Shown: positions 40,390 through 51,973, counted from the stretch's first letter. The stretch: 64,000 nt of DNA from Trichosporon coremiiforme (GCA_039545355.1 BCJJ01000013.1:124001-188000), one strand, 5' to 3'. The notes: a model not told the origin generated them from the letters alone. Numbers and translations: made by a program.

Positions 40390-43300
40390 CTAACCGAGAC
40401 GTCTCTTCTTCTGCACGCCCACAAACTGGATGTCATCGTCGTCATCGTCGTCATCCACGAGCAGTTTGCGGCGCTGGGTTGCCTGGGTGGGCCGCTGAGA
40501 CATGCGGGTGCGTGTGGAGGGTGCTGCCAGAGTGCTCGAACTGGGCACCTTGGCACCGCGCGACCGCGTCGAGCGGCTGCTGCGACCCGTGACCGTAGCC
40601 GGGGGTGGCGGAGCGGTTGCGAAGACCTCATCGTCGTCGGATTCGTCCAGTAAGGCGCGCTGGGTGGCACGCTTAGCGGTAGCTCGCTGTGTACGCTGTG
40701 TAGTGCGTTGAGTGCGGAGCGGAGGGGCGGCAGAAGTCGATGCCTCGGACTGGACGCTGCTAGCACGAGTGGAGCGACGCGACGTGCTGGCACTCGCCGG
40801 AGTTTTGCCGCGCCGGCTCCGCGATGAAGGAACGGCCACCTCGTCGTCACTGTCGCCCTCCTCCTGGATCTGGCTGAGGAGTTTACGCCTAGAAGATGGG
40901 ACCAGGGGCACCGAGTCTTCGTCTTCAAAGGATCCTCCGCCATGCGGGTGCGAGTTCTGAGACGGTTGCGTCCGCGGTTGTGTAGCTACGTCTTCTGTGG
41001 CCCAGTATGCTGGCGTCAGGAAGAGGCTTAACTTGGGCACTCACGCTCTCCCATCTCCGCGTTGTGCACGTTCGGTGCAGCAAGGTTGAGACGCAGCGGC
41101 TCACGGCGCACAACGTCTTTCTGCACATCAATTTTGGATAGAGTCGGGGAAACTCACCTTCTTGAACTTCTTGAAGTTTGGTCGCCCGTCCTCGACCATC
41201 TGTGGCACCTTCGGCGAGTCCTTCCTGAAGAGGTCCTTCCGCACGACCTCGATGAAGTTTCCTCGCATGTCGTCGTCAAAGTCATTCAGAATCTCATAAT
41301 TGGGTCCGTCGTCAGAGATGTGGTTCGCGCGAATGGCAGGATCGGCGCCCTTCTTATTGTTCGCTTTCGGAATGCGCAGCTCATTGAACTCGCGGTCGAG
41401 CTCCTCCATCTCCCTCCTCTTGCTCTTGGCTCTGGTGATAGCCTGCAGGAAGGCGTCGTCCTTTGTCATCTGGGTCGCCCTCGCTCCCCGCTTCGCCGGC
41501 GATGACGCCTTCGAAGTCCCAGACCTCGACTTCGCACCGCCCTTCGGCTCTTCGACAGGTTCGTCCTCCTCGGAAGAAGCGCGTCGAGCGCGGCGAGCTT
41601 CGGCAACGGTGAGGACCTTCTTGATGGGAGGTTGAGCAGCCTTCTCAGGAGACTTGGGGCGCTCCGGGGGCGAAACGACCTCCTTCTTCACCCTGGCGGA
41701 GCGGAGGGCTCGAGCGACAAAGTCATTCTCCTCGTCGATGTCCATGAGGTCCTCACGGCTGTCACGGCTGTGTGGAGTACTTTCAGCCTCCTCCTCTACG
41801 ATGTCTTCCGGCCCCTTGCGGCGAGGCCGCTTGGCAGGTGGCATACTAGGTAAACTCGCACTTTCGCGCTTGCTTTGCTCGTACAGTTCACGGATCTTGT
41901 TCGCGGTTTCCTGCTTCTTGAGCTCTTCCTCGTACTGAACAGAGGTGTCCAGCCCGTCGAGGTATGACGATGGAGTGGGAGCAGCACCGGCTCGACGCTT
42001 CAGTCTAGATGACCTAGCTGGAGGGTTCTGTGACGGGAACACCGAGTTGGCTTGGCTTGGTTGATGGCTGGCTTGAGTGTCCATGTCCATAGAATCGGGC
42101 ACTCTGGATGCCAACGAATGACCGGCTTCGCTGAGTTGAGTTTCGGGGATACGTGATGGCTGAGAGGACATTGGAGTCGGAGCATTAATGTCATCGTCTA
42201 AGTCTAAGTCCATGCGCTGAGCACCGCGACCTGCTCGACGCTTCAGAGGCTGACGTTAGCTCGTGGAATCGACGTGGAAGCTTACCTTTCTGGTGGCGCT
42301 GGATGATGATCCAGCCGTTGGAGCGTTATCTTCCTCCGTCAAAGGAGACGGGTCAGGCGGAGGTGCAGTTGGCGGAGGAACGGACGGGGCGCGCGAAACC
42401 GAACGTGAGCCGGCTGCCCTTCTCGGGAGTCGCCCCTTAGGCGCTGATGGCTCGGGCTGTGCCGGTGGTGAACTTGGGGGAGGAGCTTGCTGCGGTGCAG
42501 ATGCAGGTTCTGATGCTGTCGGCTGAGGAGTGTTCTCGACTTGTGCAGTGCGTTCTTCTTTCCGGTCAGCCGGAAGCTCGCACAACACACTTACTCGCAG
42601 CCGCAGCGTCGAGATACTTGCTGACACTACCAAAGTTCATCGCGTTCCAGAGAATGGAACCCGACGCAACGTGAATACTGCGGCTGAAGTCAGCAGTTGC
42701 TCTCTGCGGGTCCCTACCTAATGCACGCGCCCATGATCACATTGTTGAAATCGACACCCTTCTGGACCATCTCGTTCCTCGTGGGAGGGAGGAAAACGAC
42801 AACGGCGTTCCGGCCGTCAGCGTGAGCCTTAGCGACCAGGGGCTCAATCAGTTTGATGAATGCCTCCGGGGTCGTAATAAGAGGGTTAAGAACGTCCACT
42901 TCCTTGAGAGTCGCACCCATCGCAGTGTAGTACCGAGCATCCATCAAAGACTGAGGTCAGCTTCGCATTTGTATCTGTAACTCACGCCTTTAGGCTTCTT
43001 CAGCTCCAGCACATTCCAGTTTGACCACATGTGTCGGCGTGCAGGATCGGCCTTCCACAGGGCCATGGTCTGACGGTTCTTGAGAAGCGGGTCGAGCGCA
43101 GGGCGCACTTCCTCGGAGTCGGGGGAAGGCACATAGAAGCTGTCCTCAGAGTCGGCGCTCTTCTTCCAGCACGCCTTCAGCCTGAACCCCAAGAGCTGCA
43201 GCCAAGCTGGAGTGACTATCGGTATCCCGTAGCACATAGCGTAGTTGCAGTCTTGAGAGTTACGATACAGCGGCGAAATCACAACTTGGGGCGGATCCTC

Positions 43301-43940
43301 GGTTTCGAACGACAGGTTCCATGAGACGCCTGACGGTCAGCTCCCGCTTCTGCAGCAGAGCACTCACAGTACTTCCGCAGGAAATCAGTCTCGGTGTCGT
43401 CGACATCCTTCATCTTGTCGTTTGTGAAATGCAGTGGCTTCCATTGCAGGCTGCAGGTTAGGCGCGCCCTTCACCATTGCCGCTCACAAGAACCACGTCT
43501 CAGCACCGTAGTCGATGCCCGTCCCTTGCTCGAGCTCGATATCCGTGTCGCCCGCATAGTCGATTTTATCGTAACCATCGTGATCGGTAACTTCGGCATC
43601 CGGGCTAAGAGGAGAAAGAACCTTGATTGGGGAAGGCGCGCCGGACTTTTTCGGCTCAGAGTGGTAGAGGATGTTGGGAGGGGTCAGATGCTGCGGTCAG
43701 TTAGGAGCACCATCGGAGCAACTCACTTCGTCCGGTTTCCAGTGCCCGACGTGAAGTTTTCCTTCCTTTATTCTCAGTCTTCTGCTGTCGATAGGAATGT
43801 CTACATTCTTGTCGCGACCGATCGTGTACGTCCGGTCTTGTTCCAGGGCGAATGTGAAGTCTGATGTTGTTAGTCCACTTCTCATGAGCCCACTTACGTC
43901 GTTGCCCGTGCACCGGACCGACAACAGTGAGGAGCCACAT
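40390..43940 (-). CDS. NBS1: Nibrin (NBS1), MRN complex subunit
   Basis: Eleven exons: 43940-43898, 43860-43727, 43690-43488, 43450-43368, 43329-42986, 42950-42718, 42677-42595, 42539-42286, 42249-41158, 41120-41045 and 41009-40390. They sum to 3165 nt, 1054 residues, with every junction in frame. Regulatory subunit of Mre11-Rad50-Nbs1 in double-strand-break repair and ATM/Tel1 signalling. It starts MWLLTVVGPVHGQR with an FHA domain (TYTIGRDKNVDIPI), followed by a tandem BRCT region (about 95-300; YGIPIVTPAWLQLLGF in the first repeat). A long disordered Pro/Ser/Lys-rich middle follows. Around residues 790-823 lie NFIEVVRKDLFRKD and RPNFKKFKK, the conserved Mre11-binding block. The tail ends with eight Asp then IQFVGV, a SUMO-interacting-motif look. 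Divergence outside these parts is usual for the family. Confidence 0.9.
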
Positions 43941-44350
43941 AGGTACCTCTGTGCCGCCTCTGGCGGTGTTGAGAGCCGAGAATGAAGCGGAAGAAGGAGT
44001 TACACACCGACAAGAGCGCGTGGACTGACGCCAAAACAAGGATCGGTACAGTGGACGCGGGGCTCATCTACACCGCGGAGACCACGCGAACTCCGCCCTC
44101 GCGTGCCCCGCCACCCAAGCGTTGACGCCCATGACATCGTCGGCCGCTACCTCTATGCTGCTGTTATCATCGCCCATCCTCTCGGCTCCAGCATCGCTCC
44201 GCTCATCGCAGACAGGCCTGTGACCCTCCGAATCCCACCGCATCTCCGACGTCGTTGCTCGCGATCTTCTGCTTTTCCCGTCGACATCTCCTGCCCACAT
44301 CGGTCGACTTCCCCTGCGTTTTGCCTCTATCGCATCCCGTGGACATCGCC
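43941..44350. promoter_or_regulatory. Divergent promoter region of NBS1 and VPS24
   Basis: 410 bp between two divergent ATGs; pyrimidine-rich near the VPS24 start. No specific element identified. Confidence 0.4.
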
Positions 44351-45304
44351 ATGAAGTCCATCAACCGATTCTTCTACGGTCCGACACCGGAAGAACGAGT
44401 ACGCGAGTGGCGCCAGAAGCTGCGAGGCGAGGAGCGCAAGCTGGACCGTGAGATTCGCAATGTGAGTAGCGTTATCAACAGCGATGCAGAGCTGCGCACG
44501 AACGTTGGACCTCGCTCTCGTTGTCATTCACACAAACTACGCCGATGATCGCCTGGCCGTAGCTACAGAACCCTCGTCTTCAGCTAATAGTATAGCTCGA
44601 CCTCGCGACGTCCAAGTCGCGCTCTGAGCTGAAGCAGCTCGCGAAGCGGAACGACGTGAAGAGCGCGCGCATTCTGGCGAAGGAGATCGTGCGCTCGAAC
44701 AAGCAGCGCGACCGCCTCGTGTCGTCTAAGGCGCGCCTGAACTCGGTCCAGATGCAGCTCCAGCACCAGCTGTCCATGGTCAAGGTCACGGGCGCGTTCC
44801 AGAAGTCGACCGAGATCATGAAGTCGACGAACGCACTCGTCAAGCTGCCCCAGCTGAACGCGACCATGCGCCAGATGTCCATGGAAATGATGAAGGTGGG
44901 TGCGGCGTGCTCTCTGCAAATTCAATGTGCAGTAGACTCTTTATAGGTCTTCGGGGGAGCTGGCTTGTATGTCGGTTAGCTGACATCAGTCTGGAATAAT
45001 GGAGGAGATGATGGAGGAGACGATGGAGGGCCTGGATGATGAGGAGCTCGAGGAGGAGGCCGACGAGGAGGTCGACAAGGTTCTGTTCGAGCTCACGGAC
45101 GGCAAGCTCGGCCAGGCGGGTCGTGTTGGCGGCGAACTCCCGGTGAGTGTTCCCATTGTAGACAGGCATCCGTCTATCGGCTACTTCAAGCTATGCAAAG
45201 ACCGTCTCGAACTGACACACCAGGCGGAGGCTGAGGACGAGGCCGAGAACGAGGCCGAGATGGCGCGCATGCAGCGCGAGATGCAAGATCTCCTGAGCGG
45301 ATAG
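44351..45304 (+). CDS. VPS24: ESCRT-III subunit Vps24 (CHMP3)
   Basis: Exons 44351-44461, 44596-44895, 44990-45142 and 45224-45304, 214 residues. Snf7-family protein that polymerises on endosomal membranes to form multivesicular bodies. Basic N-terminal helix (about 1-45; INRFFYGPTPEERVREWRQKL) for membrane contact, helical core (about 40-145; KQLAKRNDVKSARILAKEIV and MKSTNALVKLPQLNATMRQM, typical of CHMP3), and an acidic C-terminal half (GLDDEELEEEADEEVDKV). It ends with MARMQREMQDLLSG, a MIM-like helix that in this family binds the Vps4 MIT domain. Size matches yeast Vps24 (about 224). It is convergent with DPM3. Confidence 0.93.
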
Positions 45305-45591
45305 ACCGCTCTTTACAACTATTCTTTACAGTAGTAGACGCCGACCCAGAGTATTGTGTACCACTATGTTATGTTAACTTTTTTCCAATTCCGATCTGCC
45401 TTCTCCGAGGGTAAAGCTGCCCATCGTCATAGTCAGTCCGACCTCCATTGCACCCTGGACAGCATGCTCTATGATCAGAATTTTACATTTCGTATCGTAG
45501 CCATAGCTACAATGAGCACCCGAATGCCGGGAGAGAGAGGAGGAGCGTGATGCGCGGATGGTCGGAGGGAAAAAAGGAGCGGAAGAGTAGG

Positions 45592-46006
45592 CTAGTCGAC
45601 CTCGACGCCCTGGTCACGGAGCTCGTTCTTCGCCTGCTGAATCTCGCCAAGGAGGGACTGGTACGCCTCAGGCGTGTCGTGGAAGCGGAGGAGACCGAGA
45701 CCGAGCGAGGAGAGCGAGTACGCCCCGAACGAGACGAGGAGCCACCACGGGATCTGGGGTCAGCTTTCGGTATTTCGTAACCACAGCTTCACAGCACTCT
45801 GCTCTCCTCAACAGAGTGTTCCTCGCATGCTAGCTCGGGAAGAGTGATAGCAGAACGCGAGGCAGCAATGCAGGACTCACCACAGGCAGAATTTGGTCCG
45901 CGGTCTCCTGCGCCAGGAAAGGCGTCGGGAGCACATGCAGCAAAAGGAGGAAGTAGACGATCACGGCCGGGACGGCGAACGTGACGAAGCGCGTTCCCTT
46001 GGACAT
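45592..46006 (-). CDS. DPM3: Dolichol-phosphate mannosyltransferase subunit 3 (DPM3)
   Basis: Exons 46006-45881 and 45753-45592 (95 residues), intron 127 nt in phase 0. DPM3 is the small ER-membrane subunit that tethers the catalytic DPM1 subunit making dolichol-phosphate-mannose for N-glycans, GPI anchors and O-mannosylation. Two hydrophobic helices are visible (FAVPAVIVYFLLLLHVLP and WWLLVSFGAYSLSSLGLGLL); the second begins at the splice, where ILPV-IPWWLLVSFG matches the family signature. A soluble coiled tail follows, with FHDTPEAYQSLLGEIQQAK and ELRDQGVEVD, typical of DPM3. Presence of DPM3 implies a human-type three-subunit synthase rather than the single-chain S. cerevisiae form. Confidence 0.9.
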
Positions 46007-47473
46007 GTCGGTCGGTGCTTGCTGGGAGGGTAGAATGTTGTTGTTGCGCTGTGCTCGGCGCTGCTCATGTCGCGTCACTCGACGGACCTCCACGCGAACA
46101 CGTGGGAGGGAAGTAAGTCTCCCACGGTGGCCGCCTGCGGCCAAGATGAGCTGCTTGTGCCATTGCTTTGACGCACGCTTTCGTGATAATGCAGAACAAG
46201 CTTGGAATACTCGTAAGGGACCCTCGCAATGTGCGTGATGGCCTGTGCGAAGATCAGGTCTGGGCGACGCTTAACGACGAAGTCGTATCAGCTGTGCCAG
46301 TCGAGGCAGGCTGCCCAGTTGAATTCGCGCTTGGGAAATGGCCACATGCTCTGGGCCGTCAGGGCAAATGATCGAATGAAAGAGTGCTTTAGGCAGTTGA
46401 AATCGACGGTGGCGAGTTGGGATGCTGTGAGTACCCGGAGAAGGAGAATGAGGAGGAAGAACCACTACTTGTTTGCAGATACCACCAGCTTAACTGGCCA
46501 TGAGCCTTTGAACTGCGCCCTAGTCAGTTCCGCCATTTCACCGCACACGTACAACAGCCTCGGGATTTCGGCCCGCAGCAAGTCACAGTGACACATGATT
46601 TCCTTCCTGGCTTCGCTTTATACGAGGCGGCGACGTTCGCCGTAAGGCACTCCCCTCGCAGAGCTGGATGTGCTGCACACTGGCCCTGCGTCCCTCCTAC
46701 TCTTCTCAGACCAGGCGAACTACGCGGGGGTGTAAGCCTACAAATGCATCCCCTCCTTGCAACAGTACGGAACGAGTCTGTAGCCCTCTGCTCGACTCTT
46801 GTGTGCGAGTCTCCCTGCCCATTTATCACGCTCGGCTGAGCTCTGACAGGCGTCCTCAGAACCATTCAGCAGTTTAGCCTCGCCTTGTTTCGTCCACCAA
46901 AGACCCCATGCGGACTGGAGTGGCTTTCACTTGAGGTCTGCACGTCACCACCAAGGTGAGATGGCATGCAGCACTAGAACGCCCATATCTCTCTAAACGC
47001 GTAACCCGACCGCCTTTCTTCCCTTCTTTACGGTTTTAGAGCCCAGTGCCTCAGCCATTGTCTATGCTTTGCGGGCTCGGATGGAGTGACACTGACGAAC
47101 TCTAAGCCGATCTTATCGATCGTATCTCGTCCGGAGCCCCTGTCAGAAGTTGCGTGCCCTGAAGCTTCCCCACGGGTGTTATCAGCAGCTGCCCCCATCC
47201 ATCAGCCCCTCGACCCTCACTTACGCGCGTTTCCACCATCGATCAGCTGACTCCTACCCCTTCAGGACGGTCGTCCCATCGTAAGCAGAGGAGAACACGG
47301 CCGCCGATTATCAAAGACGCTCCGAACGCGGCGGCATTGCAGCTTTGTCATCAAACACACCGACCGCGTTCGGCTATGTCCGCAAGCCACGCCCCGCAAG
47401 GTGGGCTCACGACACCGGCCGTCTTCCCACCAGATCAAGACATGCATCCACCCATGTTACCCATGTTTCGGCG
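46007..47473. other. 1.5-kb gene-free stretch
   Basis: Lies between the DPM3 promoter side and the MFS gene. Frames of 60-120 codons on both strands lack support; no RNA gene or long repeat seen. Confidence 0.4.
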
Positions 47474-48894
47474 ATGACGGACTCCAGCGGAGACACGACC
47501 CTCGCAGCGACCGTCACTGAGAAGGACGCGAAGGGCGTCGCCGTCCTCGACTACGCCGGCCATGCTGAGCCGACCCTCGCCGTCGACGACGAGAAGGCCC
47601 TCACTGACCCCGTCGACCCGCCGGAAACACCCCCAACAGCCCTCGATATCGGCCCACCACCCGACGGCGGCACGCTGGCGTGGATGACGGTTGCGGGGTC
47701 GTTCTGCGCTACGCTCGCCACGTTCGGGATCACAAACGCCTACGGCGTGTTTCAGGCGTATTACGCGCAGAACCAGCTGAAGGGGTACGACGCGAGTACG
47801 ATCTCTTGGATCGGGGCCCTGCAGCAGTTCCTCCTGTTCTTTAATGGCTTGCTTGCCGGACGGCTGTTTGACGCGTTCGGGTGCGAGGCCGTCTTCATCA
47901 CGGGCACGGTGCTATGCACTCTGAGTTTGATGATGACGAGTCGTGAGTTGGCCCGAAGAGGGAGCTGACATCAGTGTGCACGCAGTACTACCAGTTCATG
48001 CTGAGCCAGGGGCTGTTGTTTGGCCTCGGCTCATCATTGATATTCACGCCGGCAGTCGCGGCCCCATCACACTGGTTCGCGCGGAAACGGGCGCTCGCAA
48101 CGTCACTCGGCATGACAGGGAGCGGCATCGGCGGCGCGGTCTGGCCCATAGCGATAAACCGGATGATCGACGCGATCGGGTTCGGGTGGGCGATAAGAAC
48201 CTGCGGCTTCATCGTGCTCTTCCTCCTCTGCTGCGCGACACTCCTCATCCACCGCCGACTGCCACGCAAGCGTTTCCAGCCCCTGACACACATCTGGCAC
48301 CAGTTCAGCGACACCAACTTTGCCATCTTCACGCTCGGTATAGGCCTCAGCGGCCTCGGCATGTTCACGCCCTTCTTCTATCTGACCACGAACGCGCTTC
48401 GCCTCGGTGCAGCGCCGACGCTCGCCGCGTCCATGATCTCTTTTCTGAACGCGGGATCGACTTTTGGGCGCCTGGGAGCGTTCGTAGGCGACTTCGCAGG
48501 ACACCTGAACATGATGGTCCTCGGGGACGTGGGAATCATGGTCACCCTGTTCGCGATGTGGGTGCCCCTCAACAGCGTCCCGGTCCTCATCGCATTCAGT
48601 GTTCTGTACGGCATGCTAGCCGGCTTCGTCATTAGCCTCTGTCCCACTTGCGTCGCGCACATCTCACCCCCGACCGAGATCGGAGCAAGGGTTGGGCTCA
48701 TGTACGCCGCAGTTGCACTGTTCGCTTTGGCGGGCCCGCCGATCAATGGAGCGCTGATATCCAACAAAGGCGGCAGCAGGGAGGGATACAGGGACTCGGG
48801 GCTGTTCAGCGGCGCGGCGGTCGCGCTGTCCCTCAGCTGTGTCATTCTAGCACGCATGCGGATAGCCAAAGGGAAGCTGAGAGCTAAGGTTTAG
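47474..48894 (+). CDS. Monocarboxylate-type MFS transporter (SLC16/MCH-like)
   Basis: Exons 47474-47942 and 47975-48894 (462 residues) over a 32-nt intron (GTGAGT donor, CTGACATCAG acceptor), among the shortest here. Twelve-helix major facilitator, probably for monocarboxylates or related small acids. After a 65-residue acidic cytosolic N terminus comes PPDGGTLAWMTVAGSFCATL, the PDGG-W signature of the monocarboxylate porter family. It is followed by NAYGVFQAYY, SWIGALQQFL, HWFARKRALATSLGMTGSGIGG (the helix 4-5 signature), a loop, then helices 7-12 with a FGRLGAFVGD segment. The ATG at 47474 was chosen because the upstream open part is poorly coding. The exact substrate is unknown; yeast relatives are diverse, including a riboflavin transporter. 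Confidence 0.9.
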
Positions 48895-49331
48895 TGAACA
48901 TCGTTGTATGGGTTGTAAGGGATACAGGTAGGACAATGCAGTGGATGCAGGATGCATCAAAAAGACGTTGTTTCCCACCTACTGACCCCTCTCGGGGCCA
49001 GGGTGCCTATGTTCCGCTTCAGTAAACCCGTACTGTCCCTCGCTCCCTAGGGGGGCGACTTGCCGAGTGGCTGGGCCGGCTGCCTGACTTCGGAGCTGTG
49101 TAAACAAATCCGCAACACCAGAGTGCAGTTGTTCTGAAATACGTGTTGGACTGCTCGTGGAACCGGGGCCAGGTGTGGAAGAGCTCCAAGGGGTCTTCAT
49201 GCCACTGTAAAGGGTCAACCAGACCTCTGTTGGGAAGGGAAGATGGACAATAGCTTCCGGTTACGCAGGTGTGATGATATTATGCCGCTTGGCGGCCAAA
49301 ACAGAAAAAAGTGAAGCTGTATGGCTTCTTG
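48895..49331. other. Gene-free stretch before tRNA-Glu
   Basis: Nothing recognised. Confidence 0.4.
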
Positions 49332-49430
49332 TTCTCCGCCAGGGAGTCGAACCCTGCTCTATCGCGATCACTTATGAGTGAAGAACTCTCTTTTGAGAGG
49401 CGATTATACTAACCGATATACTAGCGAAGA
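49332..49430 (-). tRNA. tRNA-Glu(CTC) with intron
   Basis: Acceptor TCTTCGC/GCGGAGA, D arm TAGTATATCGGTTAGTATAA as in eukaryotic tRNA-Glu, anticodon stem ATCGC/GCGAT, anticodon CTC, T arm CAGGG-TTCGACT-CCCTG, discriminator A. The intron is about 27 nt. Confidence 0.9.
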
Positions 49431-49936
49431 GACGATGTTTGCAGAGCTTCTCTCCCGCTGTCGTTCCGTCGCTCGTCTTCCCGGGCGATTGAGCGGCTTT
49501 GGAGAGCCAAATATCTGCTGAATGCAACATTCTAATGCTGAGGGACGTCTACAGCAAGAAACAAAAGGGTTGAAGGGTTTTCGTCTAGTATTGCGAAATT
49601 CTGAAAATTCGTCGGGAATTCTCCAAAATTTGTGAGGGCGTCGTCAACCTCACCACACCTTCCCGCGTCCTGGACGTTCATACCTTCGCTTACGTTTAAA
49701 TTCTGCACACTTCCGAGCCCATTGAAGACTCCGGATGCGCTCACGTATCACCTTGGCTGCCGCGTTCCGCAAAAAAAATAAGGCGGGGGGGGGGGGGGGG
49801 TGAGAACGCACCGGTCAGGGCTTTGACCCGGCTCGCACCGATGACGCCCAATCGTCCGCCAACATCACTTCCGCGCGTCTCCTCAACTCGTCCCTGCTCC
49901 TCCTTTCTCCTTCAGCTTACTGAGAGACCAAAAGAG
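49431..49936. other. Gene-free stretch with a 16-G homopolymer (49785-49800)
   Basis: A run of 16 G follows an A8 tract. No gene recognised. Confidence 0.6.
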
Positions 49937-50007
49937 TACATCCAGGGGGAATCGAACCTCCACCGCATCCATGGCAAGGATGCATGATACCATTTCACCA
50001 TAGATGT
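49937..50007 (-). tRNA. tRNA-Gly(GCC), intronless variant with T-stem mismatch
   Basis: Same as the gene at 30666-30736 except GGAGG instead of GGGGG in the T stem (A-C mismatch at 51:63). TTTT follows. It could be a functional variant or a drifting copy. Confidence 0.85.
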
Positions 50008-50335
50008 CTGGCACTTGCTGATGTTGAAGACATCAGCGGCCCCGGGAGGAGTCGAAGAGGCTCCCTGATTTACGCTGGCGCAGCTCCGAGAGCGAATGCA
50101 TAGTCGCAAGTCAATTCTTACATCTTTGCTCCACTGGAGATGGGCTGGTACAATAACAGGACCCCTGCTTGATGACCACACTACGTTTCAGCTTAAACGC
50201 CACCATGCCCGGCGGTATGATACCCGCCGCCATCCTCATGTAGTGTGTCCTGTTCCTCCGCCTGCTCGAGGAGGAGTATGGGGGTATGGGAGCGAGGTCG
50301 CTCTCGCGGCTCGCACGCACTACGACCCCTTCTAG

Positions 50336-50494
50336 GTCGCTGCCTGCCATGGTGACGCCGAGGCCGCCAGGATGTTTGCGCGCAGGGCGTACGAGTGCCG
50401 CGTCAAGGTCGAGGGAGAGGACAGCCCCGAGACCCGCCGCATGAAGAAGTTCTCACAGAACCCCCGTTCTTACGGTGCATGGGGTATGTACTGA
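50336..50494 (+). pseudogene. Relic of a C-terminal coding segment, possibly from a SET-domain protein
   Basis: A plus-strand segment reads CHGDAEAARMFARRAYECR then KVEGEDSPETRRMKKF and NPRSYGAWG before TGA. The pattern of a helix with AY, then GEDS and a final P-x-WG, resembles the C-terminal end of fungal SET-domain (SMYD-like) proteins. In-frame TAG at 50333 cuts it off on the left, the codons left of it show no matching sequence, and no splice site reconnects it. The stretch 50008-50657 has no intact gene. The family call is from memory and weak. Confidence 0.35.
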
Positions 50495-50657
50495 ACATCT
50501 CGAACACCGGCCGGCGACAGTATACTTCGCTCCGTACGGTCATGTGCTTGTACACAGTAACCATGAAACAGCCGTATTCTCCGAGTGTTAAACAGGTCAT
50601 ACATGCCACTCTACTGTCTACTGGCCTCACTGGATCTACTGTTGCCCCTTCCGCATC

Positions 50658-51973
50658 TTACTGTTGCTGGCTGCTACCGCCCGCCGATGGCCCGCCAACA
50701 GGCAGATCAGCGGGGTCAACCATGCCCGCGGCAACGGCTTGGGCCCAGACCTCACGGAATTCGTCCAGATTCCGTCCCTCAGAAAGCTCAATCATCTCGA
50801 CAGGCATCATGTTCGTGCTGAAGGTGGGCTGGTTCCGGATTGCGTCCGGATGTCCCGCGCTGTCAATGACGCGGAGAACCGGTAGGGACTCAGCTTCCTC
50901 ACTACCCTCACGCGACTTTTGGAGAATGTCCCGGATGTCCTCGTACGTGAAGAGCAGCGCGTCGGTCGTGGAGCGGTACGGCTGGAAATCTATGAGGACG
51001 AACCGGTCGCCCTCGTACAGGTACCCGTAACCGAGGGCGCCCTTCGTGTCGACGTAGATGTCGAAGACGTACGAGGCGTTGTCGGGCGGAGAAGTGGTGG
51101 AGGAGGAGGCGCCAGCGGCGATGGGCGGGTTGGAAGCGAGCTCGTCCTCGAAGAATTCGCGAATGCCGCGCCGGAGCTTCTCCTGCGTCTTCTCCTCCTG
51201 CAGGTGGTCATAGAAGTTGAGGTCGCGCTGCGTGATTCCGACAAGCACGCCGTCGCACACAAAGCATCGGAACTCGAGGGCGGGATTCAGGTCTGAGATG
51301 TACTTCCGCAGCACGAGCTCGAGCGGCACGGCCGCTTTCGCCTGCTCCTTCTCCTCATCGGTCGACGTCCAGGGATTCGGCGCATCCTCGCATCCCTCGT
51401 ACAGACGTTCCGGCTCCAGATCGTGGTGAATCAGGTTCGAAGATTTCAGGAGGAGGTACACATCCGATGCACGCTGGCAGACGAGCGGCCCGCTCGACGT
51501 CTGGAGCACGAAGGCGGCGTCGCGGGGCGCGGTCAGGTTCAGCTTGGGGAAGACTTGAGGGTATTTCCGCAGAACTTCGTTGACCGCATTGTTGAGAGCC
51601 GGAAGGTGGTATTCCGGCGCTGTCTCCTCGTCGTCGTCGCCTCTCCCGGTTTCATTCGGATTGCCACCCGCCGCCGGTGGTGACCGGGTAGAAGCCGCAG
51701 GCGTCTGCAGAGCGGAGGATGGCGCAGCCTCGCTGCCGATGGGGAGGAAGATGGAGTCCGAGTCAAGCCACTATATGTCAGCTTGCGCGCAGCCTTTAAG
51801 AAGCTTACATGGAGGAAGGCCTCGCCCTCGCCGAGTTTCCGGATGTCGATGACGGAGGACGGCACGGTCAGGTCCTCGAAGGTATCGTACCAGTGCGAGA
51901 GGCGGCAGGCGTCGACGTCCGCCTTCTTGAGAGTCGGGAACACGGGAAGGCTGTCAGAAACGGGTGCTGGCAT
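50658..51973 (-). CDS. CDC123: Cdc123 (D123 family), eIF2 assembly factor
   Basis: Exons 51973-51809 and 51770-50658 (425 residues), 38-nt intron (GTAAGC donor, CTGACATATAG acceptor). Cdc123 is an ATP-grasp-like chaperone that joins eIF2 gamma to alpha, so it controls translation initiation and G1 progression. Family landmarks: an N-terminal LSHWYDTFEDLTVPSSVI segment, PKLNLTAPRDAAFV, SSNLIHHDLEPERLYEGC, a long conserved core EFRCFVCDGVLVGITQRDLN with the catalytic-fold residues, then YVFDIYVDTKG and GDRFVLIDFQPYRSTTDALL. An acidic/Ser insert (about 60-100) and a Gly/Ser/Gln tail are less conserved. It is divergent from the TMA23-like gene with 249 bp between starts. Confidence 0.93.

Noticed and set aside
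49801..49860. tRNA-like string with GGTCAGGGCTTTGACCC
   Set aside because: No acceptor or anticodon stem can be drawn around it.
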